Made by a program: the position numbers and the translations under genes
Shown here: piece by piece, positions 18,938-28,561 of the stretch
Position numbering within the stretch: the stretch's first letter is position 1
Layout: the number at the start of each line of letters is the position of its first letter
Assembly: GCF_005217455.1 (NCBI RefSeq)
Contig: NZ_SZPQ01000006.1
Span: forward strand, 124,001 to 188,000
Length of the DNA stretch: 64,000 nucleotides
Reading direction: 5' to 3'
Source of the DNA: Martelella alba
Lineage (GTDB): Bacteria; Pseudomonadota; Gammaproteobacteria; Enterobacterales; Enterobacteriaceae
Notes under the pieces: generated by a model
Told to the model about the DNA's origin: nothing
Databases searched by the model: none
What the model saw: the letters and a program-made list of their open reading frames with translations, nothing else

Positions 18938-20107
18938 CTAGAACTTATCCACCTGGATATCCAATTTCTTGAGCGCGTAGTAAAGCTGTCGCGGGGTGAT
19001 ATTCAGTAAACGGGCGGCCTTGGCCTTGACGCCGCCGCTTTTTTTCAGCGCCCCAATCAACCGGCGCCGGGCGTCGTCGCCGGCGATAAACGCCTCGGCC
19101 CGCCCTGCGGCGCGGCGATCGGGCGCCGGCATGGGCGGCCAGGCCGCGGCCGACACAAACGGGGCGCCGGCCTCATTGGCTGCCGCCGGCATCGTCTGCT
19201 GATCCAGGATCCGTTGGTTCAGCCGCTGACGGAAACAGCGGCCCGTCAGGCAGGGCAATTGGCGAACCGCATCATTAACGGCCTGCAAAGCGGCATGTTC
19301 CAGACAATTTTCAAAATCGCGCACATTGCCCGGCCATCGGCAGCAATACAGCGGCGCCAGCGCTGCCTCGTCGATGGTCAGACAGGTGCCGTTAACGCGG
19401 TTATAGCGCTCGTAAAAGTAGGCGGCCAGCGCCGGGATGTCCTCTTTTCTTTCCCGTAGCGGCGGCAGCGATACTGTGGCGATATGGATACGGTAATACA
19501 GTTCCGCCAATAGCTCGCCTTGTACCATCATTTTTTCCAGGTTCTTTTCCGTGGCGCAAATAATCCGCACGTCGGCGGGCAACGATTCGCCGCCCCCCAG
19601 GGGCTGATACATCTGCTCTTGCAGGAAATGAAATAGCCGCTTTTGCAGCGCCAGGGAGAAACCGCCGATTTCACTGATAAACAGCGTGCCGCCCTCGGCC
19701 CGCGCGATCTGACCGGCATAGGGGCCGCCGGGGGTTGCGAATCCCGCTTCGCTGCCAAACAGCGCCAACAGGACTTCGGCGGGGTCCTGGTAGTCGCAGC
19801 AGAGCTTGACGAAGGGACCGGCGGCCCGGGGCGACATCTGATGTATCGCCCGGGCGATAACATCCTTGCCGGTACCCGGTTCCCCGCGCAATACCACCGT
19901 CGAACACGTCGGCGCGACCCGCGCCACGGCCGCCATCACCGCTTTCATGGCCGGCGAACAGGTGATGATCTTATCCACCTCATGGCGGAATGGGCCTTGT
20001 CGCGGACGATCGCCCCCGGCGGGGCAACGCCGCGTCCGCCCCTTTGGCCGTGGCACCATGACCTGATTCTGCCCGCCGGTCGCCGGCGGCGACGCATCAA
20101 TGGCCAT
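18938..20107 (-). CDS. Degenerate NifA/AnfA-type activator: AAA+ core without GAFTGA, NifA-like HTH
   Basis: 389 residues. There is no GAF or other sensory domain; a short basic N terminus leads straight into an AAA+ domain. Walker A is kept (GEPGTGKD, residues 75-82). The sigma54-contact GAFTGA loop is replaced by GFATPGGPYAG, the Walker B aspartate is replaced by Ser (TLFISEIGGF versus TLFLDEVGEL in the adjacent AnfA), and the FREDLFYR arginine-finger segment reads LLAELYYR. The C-terminal Fis-type helix-turn-helix (KAKAARLLNITPRQLYYALK) is intact and resembles NifA more than AnfA. The start at 20107 overlaps the anfA stop by 11 bases, so the pair is likely co-translated. By analogy with GAFTGA-less relatives such as TyrR and HupR it should not activate sigma54 promoters; a competing DNA-binding role is inference. 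Confidence 0.8.
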   Translation of the reverse strand: MAIDASPPATGGQNQVMVPRPKGRTRRCPAGGDRPRQGPFRHEVDKIITCSPAMKAVMAAVARVAPTCSTVVLRGEPGTGKDVIARAIHQMSPRAAGPFVKLCCDYQDPAEVLLALFGSEAGFATPGGPYAGQIARAEGGTLFISEIGGFSLALQKRLFHFLQEQMYQPLGGGESLPADVRIICATEKNLEKMMVQGELLAELYYRIHIATVSLPPLRERKEDIPALAAYFYERYNRVNGTCLTIDEAALAPLYCCRWPGNVRDFENCLEHAALQAVNDAVRQLPCLTGRCFRQRLNQRILDQQTMPAAANEAGAPFVSAAAWPPMPAPDRRAAGRAEAFIAGDDARRRLIGALKKSGGVKAKAARLLNITPRQLYYALKKLDIQVDKF

Positions 20108-21728
20108 AGCGATCCGCGCACCGATAATCTTTGTAATTAAGGCGATATTTGGCCATGCGCAGGCCAAGCATTCGCCGGGTCAGCCCCAGATGCGCGGCCG
20201 CTTTGGACATATTGCCCTGATGGCGCGACAGGGAATCGACAATGATTTCGTACTCCATCAACGAAAGGCGCGCCTCCAATCCCGCCTGGCCTTGCAGCTC
20301 GCCCAGCATGGCCGGCTGCAAAGCGGCGGGCAGATGATAACTGTGAATAACGCCGTCTTCCGCCAGCAGTACCGCCCGCTCCATCAGGTTTTCCAGTTCC
20401 CGCACATTGCCCGGCCAGTCATGGTTGAGTAACAGATTCAGCGCCGGCGTGGAAATCGTCGGTACATCGACCTGCTGCTCTTTGGCAAACCGCACATTAA
20501 AATGCTCGGCCAGTAGCAGGATATCGTTACCCCGCTCGCGCAGGGGGGGAATCGTGATGGGAAAGACATTCAGGCGATAAAACAGATCCTCCCGGAAAGT
20601 GCCTTTGGCGACCATGTCGGACAAATCACAATGGGTGGCCGCCAGAATACGGACATTGACCTTGATGGATTCGTTACTGCCCAGCCGCTCGAAACACCGC
20701 TCCTGGATAACCCGCAGCAACTTGGCCTGCACCGCCGGCGACAGCTCGCCCACTTCGTCCAGAAACAACGTCCCGCCATGCGCCTCTTCGAACCGGCCGG
20801 CCCGGCGCGCCACCGCGCCGGTGAACGCGCCCTTTTCATGGCCGAACAATTCGCTTTCGATGACGCTTTCCGGCAGCGACGCGCAATTGAACTTGACGAA
20901 AGGGCCGCTTGCGCAGCTGCTGTTATAATGAATGGCGCTGGCCACCCGTTCTTTACCCACGCCGCTTTCTCCCAGAATCAATACCGTCGTACGGGCGCGG
21001 CTGACTTTGTCGATCATCCGGTAAACGGACTGCATCGCCTTGGAATTACCGATAATATTCGCCGGCTTGAATTGCTCTTTCAGTTCGTTTTTAAGCAGCG
21101 CATGGTGATCCTTGAGCATCTGATGATGGGCGCGCTCCAACAAGTGCAACTCCACCGCCTGGGCGATGGTGGTGGCGATAACGGCCAGCACCTCTAAATC
21201 AAGCTGCAGCAATTGCCGGTTATTATAAAGGCGCTCGACGCCAATGGTGCCCATGACTTTCATACCGCGCATGATGGGTACGCAGATGAACGACAGATGG
21301 CTGTCGCGCTGGCGATCCCAACTGCCGGTGCGGTTCAGGAACAACGGTTCATCGGCGATAAGCGGCACGATAATCGGTTGCCGGCTTTCCACGACTTTGC
21401 CGGTAATGCCTTCGCCGGGGTAATAAACGCCTTTTTCGCTTTCTTCTTTCGACAATCCAAGGCTTTCATGAATAAAAATCTGATCGCAACTGGCATCGTA
21501 AAGGGAAATCATCGCCCGGGTGACCTGCAGGTGCTCCTGCATCAGTTCCAGCACCAGCTTGAGCGTTTTGGTCAGCGACCCTTCGCGGCTGACCACTTTG
21601 CTCACTTCCGACAACAAAGGCAGTAACGCCGACCGGCATTCACCCAACCGGCAGATACGCGATAACGATACCGCCAGGGAAGCCCGGCCGACGCCGGTCG
21701 CAATCGACGGGTTAACATTTTGATTCAT
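20097..21728 (-). CDS. anfA: Sigma54-dependent activator of the Fe-only nitrogenase, AnfA
   Basis: 543 residues. An N-terminal segment with the Cys pair SRICRLGEC (residues 26 and 31) has the same five-residue spacing as the two cysteines reported to matter in Azotobacter AnfA. It is followed by a GAF domain (about 40-210), an AAA+ domain with Walker A GESGVGKE, intact GAFTGA (KGAFTGAVARR) and Walker B TLFLDEVGEL, then a Fis-type HTH (NMSKAAAHLGLTRRMLGLRM). It should drive anfHDGK from a -24/-12 promoter when Mo is absent. The ATG at 21728 follows a strong ggaggagag. Its own promoter carries sigma54, Mo-box and NifA-type sites (separate entries). Confidence 0.92.
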   Translation of the reverse strand: MNQNVNPSIATGVGRASLAVSLSRICRLGECRSALLPLLSEVSKVVSREGSLTKTLKLVLELMQEHLQVTRAMISLYDASCDQIFIHESLGLSKEESEKGVYYPGEGITGKVVESRQPIIVPLIADEPLFLNRTGSWDRQRDSHLSFICVPIMRGMKVMGTIGVERLYNNRQLLQLDLEVLAVIATTIAQAVELHLLERAHHQMLKDHHALLKNELKEQFKPANIIGNSKAMQSVYRMIDKVSRARTTVLILGESGVGKERVASAIHYNSSCASGPFVKFNCASLPESVIESELFGHEKGAFTGAVARRAGRFEEAHGGTLFLDEVGELSPAVQAKLLRVIQERCFERLGSNESIKVNVRILAATHCDLSDMVAKGTFREDLFYRLNVFPITIPPLRERGNDILLLAEHFNVRFAKEQQVDVPTISTPALNLLLNHDWPGNVRELENLMERAVLLAEDGVIHSYHLPAALQPAMLGELQGQAGLEARLSLMEYEIIVDSLSRHQGNMSKAAAHLGLTRRMLGLRMAKYRLNYKDYRCADRYGH

Positions 21729-21791
21729 GACCCTCTCTCCTCCGGAATGATGTGCCGGTAAGTTCACCACACGGCTTGGGAAGATCATGTT

Positions 21792-21807
21792 GCAAATAGA
21801 GAGCCAG
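21792..21807 (-). promoter_or_regulatory. Sigma54 (-24/-12) promoter of anfA
   Basis: On the minus strand the sequence reads TGGCTC-N5-TTGCA, with exactly ten bases between the invariant GG and GC, close to the consensus TGGCAC-N5-TTGCA. The predicted start of transcription is near 21780, about 50 bases before the anfA ATG. Confidence 0.8.
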
Positions 21808-21812
21808 GATCC

Positions 21813-21836
21813 GTTATATAATTAAATATATAACGA
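21813..21836. promoter_or_regulatory. Mo-box (ModE/MopA-type operator) upstream of anfA
   Basis: A perfect palindrome: the half-sites CGTTATATA and TATATAACG (9 bp each) are separated by six bases. This matches the known Mo-box pattern bound by molybdate-loaded ModE or MopA/MopB. It ends six bases upstream of the -24 element, so bound regulator would block activation of anfA when molybdate is available. No modE gene is in the window. Confidence 0.88.
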
Positions 21837-21888
21837 CATGATTTGAAATGACATTCGCCACGGCGTTTTGTACGCGCGCAAGTCCTGT

Positions 21889-21904
21889 TGTACCTTATTC
21901 GACA
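21889..21904. promoter_or_regulatory. NifA-type upstream activator sequence (TGT-N10-ACA) for anfA
   Basis: TGT (21889-21891), ten bases, ACA (21902-21904). The centre is about 115 bases upstream of the predicted anfA transcription start, the usual distance for a NifA upstream activating site. It overlaps the 3' end of anfO. The motif alone is weak (short), but its placement relative to a good sigma54 promoter supports it. Confidence 0.6.
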
Positions 21905-22575
21905 ATCCCCGAACGCAATTGTACGGTTTCGCACGACGCGGCCTCCGGCGCTGTCTGGTCGGAGGCCGAACGGATCAGCGCCGCGCGGCAGCGGCCGTCC
22001 GGCAATCGTTCCGTCGTCAGGGTCACCCCCAGCGCCGGTAATTCCCGCGGGAACCATTTAGGCACATGATCGCACAACACGTCCAGCCGCGTGAATTCGC
22101 CACGCCGCAGGAACGGCCGCAGTATCTGTTTGGACGTGAGCGCGCTATCGCTCTGGAGCGCATCAATGAGATTCAGCCGATATTCTCCCGGCGCATCGGC
22201 GGGACGAATAACTTCCCCGGCCGGCGAGGAATATCCCTCCCGGGACGCGTTTTGTTCAACCTGGCGGCGAATATGCGGCAGCACCGCCAACGGATCGCCG
22301 GCATGCCGCCACATGGCGATGCCCATACCGTCAAAATAGGACAACAGCGCCCCATGGATGGCGCGGGCGACAAAATGGCGACAGCCGGCCAGCGCTTCCA
22401 GCATGGTTAATGTCCGGGCGCGGATTTCCGCCAGTCCCATCCCCGCATCCAAACTGAACGGGATATCCCGCTCCGGTCGCCAGCCGTCCGGCAGGGAATC
22501 ATAGACGCGCACCCGGCCCGGTTGGAACAGCGCGGCCGTCTCGCCGGCCGCGTCGATAAATACCGCAATTTTCAT
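21895..22575 (-). CDS. anfO: Fe-only nitrogenase accessory protein AnfO
   Basis: 226 residues starting MKIAVFIDAAGETAALFQPG. Recognised as the AnfO family by its N-terminal beta-alpha segment, the length and its place downstream of anfHDGK. AnfO is needed for full Fe-only nitrogenase function in Azotobacter and Rhodobacter, with a role still unclear. No membrane segment or signal is seen. The start was moved to the Met after a ggaggggaa ribosome site. The 3' end overlaps the NifA-type site of the anfA promoter. Confidence 0.8.
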   Translation of the reverse strand: MKIAVFIDAAGETAALFQPGRVRVYDSLPDGWRPERDIPFSLDAGMGLAEIRARTLTMLEALAGCRHFVARAIHGALLSYFDGMGIAMWRHAGDPLAVLPHIRRQVEQNASREGYSSPAGEVIRPADAPGEYRLNLIDALQSDSALTSKQILRPFLRRGEFTRLDVLCDHVPKWFPRELPALGVTLTTERLPDGRCRAALIRSASDQTAPEAASCETVQLRSGIVE

Positions 22576-22593
22576 CGTTCCCCTCCGCAAGCC

Positions 22594-22629
22594 GGCGCCT
22601 GTATCCGGCGAAACAGCCGGACAGGCACC
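22594..22629 (-). other. Intercistronic hairpin before anfO
   Basis: An imperfect inverted repeat (GGCGCCTGTATCCGGC paired with GCCGGACAGGCACC around a six-base loop) lies in the gap between the split-barrel gene and anfO. It is not followed by a T-run on the minus strand, so message stabilisation is more likely than termination. Confidence 0.5.
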
Positions 22630-22632
22630 GTC

Positions 22633-22672
22633 GATACCCTGAATACGTCGAGTCGCATCCTTGCAGCATGAC
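22633..22672. repeat. ERIC-end fragment between two anf accessory genes
   Basis: ATACCCTGAATACGTCGAGT followed by CGCATCCTTGCAGC matches the TATACTCTAAATACGTCGAG end of the complete ERIC copy at 17989, then diverges. A decayed terminal fragment inside the anf transcript. Confidence 0.55.
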
Positions 22673-22680
22673 GGGAATAG

Positions 22681-23205
22681 TCAAAATCCGTGCTTTTTCC
22701 CCTTTAAGGATTCAATGTCGATGCGCACCACCAGCGTGGCCCGCACCTTGGACGGCGCCAATTGCCAGGTTTTATCGCTGAAGCGGGCGACAATCCGATG
22801 CAGCGCGGCAATTTTTTCTTGCTCGTCTTCAATGAAGACCGCCTGACCCAGGCCGATCACCGTCCGGTGTCTGGCCTCGAAATTACAGACGATGTCGTCT
22901 TCCACCACGCCATGATCGGTGGAAACCGCAAAACAGACCCGGTGGTTGCGTTTGAGGATAGCCACCTTACTCCCCGCCCTGGCCGAGTGAAAATACAATG
23001 CCGCGCCGTCCCAGGCATAAAACACCGGCACCAGAAAGGGCACATCATTATCCGCCAGGGCGAGGTACATCACCCGATTGGCGGCGAGGATGTCTTCGAT
23101 TTCCCGCCGGTCGGTTATTTCCCGCTCATCGCGGCGCATCTCGCCATGGGGATGTCCCGGCAGGGAATGGCTTGTCGTCGACTGCATAATGTTCTCGGAC
23201 TGCAT
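22681..23205 (-). CDS. Pyridoxamine-phosphate-oxidase-like split-barrel flavoprotein in the anf operon (NimA/Anf3-like)
   Basis: 174 residues from the first of two duplicated ATGs. It has the NimA-type split-barrel signature: EMRRDEREITD, MYLALADNDVPFLVPVFYAWDGAALYFHSARAGSKVAILKRN and VCFAVSTD. Members bind FMN, FAD or haem. A haem- and flavin-binding protein of this general kind, Anf3, is encoded with anfHDGK in Azotobacter and Rhodobacter and was reported as a low-potential oxidase that protects the enzyme; whether this is the orthologue needs an alignment. An 18-bp tandem duplication repeats the translation start (starts at 23205 and 23187). It overlaps no neighbour; the preceding gene stops 11 bases upstream. 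Confidence 0.75.
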   Translation of the reverse strand: MQSENIMQSTTSHSLPGHPHGEMRRDEREITDRREIEDILAANRVMYLALADNDVPFLVPVFYAWDGAALYFHSARAGSKVAILKRNHRVCFAVSTDHGVVEDDIVCNFEARHRTVIGLGQAVFIEDEQEKIAALHRIVARFSDKTWQLAPSKVRATLVVRIDIESLKGKKHGF

Positions 23206-23216
23206 AATGTTCTCGC
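23181..23216 (-). repeat. 18-bp tandem duplication carrying two copies of a translation start
   Basis: The unit actgcataatgttctcgg occurs twice head to tail (second copy ends in c). On the coding strand each copy supplies cgagaacatt followed by ATG in the same frame, so the split-barrel gene has two equivalent starts. Confidence 0.9.
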
Positions 23217-23635
23217 TATTTGGAGGGCGCGCCGTGATTTTCCAGAGCCTGAACCAGCTCCGCCAAAGACCGGCAAAGGGTAAGAATATGGCTGGCATCC
23301 TGTTCGCCGGGAGTCCCATGATGGTAGTTTTCCAGGGAACAGATGCCGAAAATCTCGTCCAGCGCCCGGATATCGCGCTCCAGTTGCGGTTCGAATTTCA
23401 TTACCTCGCCGGCGGTATCCATCAGGCTGCCGTAGTTGTGGTTGAACGGCATGCTGCCGTACCAGGCGCATAACGCAATCAGATAACATTCCACCGCCAG
23501 CGATGCCACATTAAAGATGAGGCCGACGGATTGCGCTTGTTCGGCGAACAATTGCGCCCGCCGGTGATAGCCCCGGGCGTCCCGGGTAAGCCGGATGAAT
23601 TTCTGCCGATCGTTCTCAAACAATAAACGGGACAT
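23216..23635 (-). CDS. Small helical protein in the anf operon, HEPN-like
   Basis: 139 residues starting MSRLLFENDRQKFIRLTRDA, after a strong gaggagag ribosome site. Predicted all-helical. The central AVECYLIALCAWYGSMPFNHNYGSLM resembles the helix-turn-helix pairing of HEPN and nucleotidyltransferase-substrate-binding proteins. The position between anfK and anfO suggests an Fe-only nitrogenase accessory role, and it may be the counterpart of a small anf-operon protein such as AnfR; I cannot confirm this. A longer start upstream (23710) would read through the ribosome site and was rejected. Confidence 0.7.
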   Translation of the reverse strand: MSRLLFENDRQKFIRLTRDARGYHRRAQLFAEQAQSVGLIFNVASLAVECYLIALCAWYGSMPFNHNYGSLMDTAGEVMKFEPQLERDIRALDEIFGICSLENYHHGTPGEQDASHILTLCRSLAELVQALENHGAPSK

Positions 23636-23732
23636 ACACTCTCTCCTCGCAACAACGTTGCCGGACGCCCCGGCGTCCGGCGATCCGCCGTCCCCGCCCG
23701 CCCCGGTCACGCCGGAGCGGGCCGGCGGCGTC

Positions 23733-25121
23733 TTACCAGACGTTCAGCAGCCATTCCTTGTTTTTCTTGTATTCCATATCGGTAAACAAGGCATTGGCCA
23801 TTTGTTCCGCCAACCAGATGGCGCCGGCATAGCCCACAACCGGGTGGCGATAGGATCCCGCCCGGTCATAAGTGGGAAATCCGACCCGCACCATGGGGAT
23901 CTGGTTGTCGATGGCCGTAAACCGTCCCTTGGAATGGCCGAGAATCAAATCCAATTGCAATCCGTCCTGGGTGATGCGTTTTTCCAGTTCCCATAAGTCG
24001 GCGTTGGTCACGATGTCCATATCGTCGGTCACATGCGCCCGGAGCGCCTCAATACGCGGATCCGACGCGTATTGCGGGTTGTCGTCCCCCAGCAGCAGCA
24101 AGACGGGCTTCATTTCCATATCCAGGCAAAACTCCGCCAGACCGATAACCAAATCGGGATTGCCATAAATGGCCACCCGTTTGTCCGCCAGAAACATATG
24201 CACCAAATCGGTTAAGGCGTCCAGAGCGATGCCCCGCTCGCGCACCAGCGACTCGGGAATGGGCTTGCCGGTGAGTGTCTTGAGATTGCGCAAGAACGTG
24301 TCCGTGTTACGGATGCCGATAGGCGTGGGGCCGATTATCGCCGGCACGCCGAATTCACTCTCCAGGTAGTCGGCCGCCTTGCGTCCCTCATAACGGTTCA
24401 GGGCGATAGTCGCCATGGCGTTTGCGGTGCCGGTCAAATCCTCAATGGTGGTGTTGCCGTGGGAAACCGTGTTGCCGTAAGGCATTAGCGGCGAGTCGAA
24501 ATTTTCGATCTCGAACAACACCGTCGCCTTGATGTCCATGGCGGCCAGCAAATGCTTAAGGGCCGTAACGTCCCCTGGATTAACCCAGCCGGTGACGAGG
24601 TTGATTTTGCCATTGGGTTGGCTTTTTTGGGCGAAATGCTTCACGAAGTCCCGCACGGCCAGGTCATAACCGGTCACCATGCTGCCGACAAAGCTGGGCG
24701 TATGAACCGGAATCAGATGCACTTCGCGCCCGGGATATTTTTCCTTCAGCAAGCCGTTGTTCAACTTCATGACCGCGCCATCAATATCGTCGCCGATGAC
24801 CTCGGTAGAGCAGGTGGTAATGATCGGAATCACCTTAACGTGCGGATAACGCATCAGCAGGACATCCACCGCCTTTTCCACCCGGTCCAGCGCCCCGAAT
24901 ACCGCGCCGTCCTCGTGCACCGAAGACGAGGCGATCTCGAAGCTCTCCTTGAGATGCTGGGAGATCAGCAGGCGGACAAACATGACGCATCCCTGCCCGC
25001 CATGCACGATGCCGATGCAATCCTTGATGCCGATACTGGCGTACTGCGCGCCGGCCGGCTGGCAGGTAAATATGGGATTGATAACGCCAACGCGCTCTTT
25101 CGCCATCAGTTCACAAGACAT
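23733..25121 (-). CDS. anfK: Fe-only nitrogenase FeFe protein beta subunit AnfK
   Basis: 462 residues. Supplies half of the P-cluster: Cys20 (IFTCQPAGAQYA), Cys45 (GGQGCVMFVR) and Cys104 (TTCSTEVIGDD). The length of about 460 and the absence of the long N-terminal extension found in NifK fit AnfK. It forms the AnfD2G2K2 complex with AnfD and AnfG. A ribosome site (aggggaaaa) precedes the ATG, 21 bases after anfG. Confidence 0.97.
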   Translation of the reverse strand: MSCELMAKERVGVINPIFTCQPAGAQYASIGIKDCIGIVHGGQGCVMFVRLLISQHLKESFEIASSSVHEDGAVFGALDRVEKAVDVLLMRYPHVKVIPIITTCSTEVIGDDIDGAVMKLNNGLLKEKYPGREVHLIPVHTPSFVGSMVTGYDLAVRDFVKHFAQKSQPNGKINLVTGWVNPGDVTALKHLLAAMDIKATVLFEIENFDSPLMPYGNTVSHGNTTIEDLTGTANAMATIALNRYEGRKAADYLESEFGVPAIIGPTPIGIRNTDTFLRNLKTLTGKPIPESLVRERGIALDALTDLVHMFLADKRVAIYGNPDLVIGLAEFCLDMEMKPVLLLLGDDNPQYASDPRIEALRAHVTDDMDIVTNADLWELEKRITQDGLQLDLILGHSKGRFTAIDNQIPMVRVGFPTYDRAGSYRHPVVGYAGAIWLAEQMANALFTDMEYKKNKEWLLNVW

Positions 25122-25142
25122 GATTTTTCCCCTACATACTCG

Positions 25143-25490
25143 CTAATAGTGCGGATCGGTTAGCTCGGCATTCAGCGAACCGGTGATCGTCAGATAATCG
25201 AGACGTTCATGCACCGCCTGCATCAACGTTTTGATATCGTCCTTTGCCATGGCGTTCAGCCAGTCGAACCGGGTGCGGTACGTCTCGGCCAATACAACGG
25301 CATCCACCCAATAACAGCGATCCGCCGGCGTGGTTAATTCCACCGGTTCGTCGCATAGCAGCCGCATGGTCATGGTGAGAATGCCGGCATTCTGTTTTTC
25401 CCGGTCCCAGGCCCGCGAATGGAATTGCCACAGGCAATTTTTCATGATGTAGTCGATCATCGCCTCGACCCGTTGTTCAGTCGTTTCCAT
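25143..25490 (-). CDS. anfG: Fe-only nitrogenase delta subunit AnfG
   Basis: 115 residues. The small third subunit found only in alternative (V and Fe-only) nitrogenases; it binds AnfD and is needed for activity. Recognised by METTEQRVEAMIDYIMKNCLWQFHSRAWDREKQNAGIL and by its place between anfD and anfK. Two adjacent ATGs exist; the second is better spaced from aggagg. Its presence rules out a Mo-type nifHDK operon. Confidence 0.95.
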   Translation of the reverse strand: METTEQRVEAMIDYIMKNCLWQFHSRAWDREKQNAGILTMTMRLLCDEPVELTTPADRCYWVDAVVLAETYRTRFDWLNAMAKDDIKTLMQAVHERLDYLTITGSLNAELTDPHY

Positions 25491-25499
25491 CATTCCCTC

Positions 25500-27944
<2,445 letters not shown>

Positions 27945-27968
27945 TTAGAGAATAACACTTAATCTCAT

Positions 27969-27984
27969 TGCCCTGTTTTTGCCA
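27969..27984 (-). promoter_or_regulatory. Candidate sigma54 promoter of anfHDGK
   Basis: The minus strand reads TGGCAAAAACAGGGCA, with GG and GC ten bases apart. The -24 part matches well; the -12 part has GGGC instead of TTGC, so the fit is moderate. It would start transcription about 30 bases before the anfH start codon. Confidence 0.6.
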
Positions 27985-28561
27985 TTGTCCCGTCATAGTT
28001 CAGGTTGCCATTGGGTTGGCGGTTCGCATTAACCGCCGTGCAGCAACGTGAATTATCCAAGGTCAAATACAGCAAGCCCTATGCCAAAAATCTCCCGACC
28101 CAAAATCAAATTAAGCCACGCTGCCGGAATAGCACTGTCATTAACGCCTTATTACTTGTATTAGCTAAAAATATTCGGCAAAAAATTTCAATCGAGAGAC
28201 CATAATGTTCTCTGACGCAGCTCTGTGACGGCTAACGATTTAGTACATCCAGGAACTTTCATATTGGCTAATCGTTCTTGACGGTGTTTTTTTAGCAAAC
28301 GCGGAGGAATACACTGAATACCGCACATCGCCGCGCGCGGAAACCGGCGCGTACACGGGGTAGGTGAGGATGTCGAACATGACCCGGGGCGAAAATGGCA
28401 AGGGAAATCGCCCTAATGGGATAGGTTCCCGGGGGTACAAAAGAAGCAACGGGGGGTATGGCGGGTATATGATAGCGACATGATCCGTCGGCCATATCCC
28501 GGCCGTTGTTATCCATTTGCGTTGCCGGCGCAATGCCCGGCCGCCACGTTGAGGATTCACC
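27985..28561. other. Divergent intergenic region between anfH and modD
   Basis: About 580 bases with no convincing gene. It should hold the upstream sites for AnfA. No TGT-N10-ACA NifA site is present on either strand between 27985 and 28250. The only partial dyad noted is GTAC-N6-GAAC at 28243-28256. A gaggattcacc ribosome site marks the start of modD. Confidence 0.5.
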
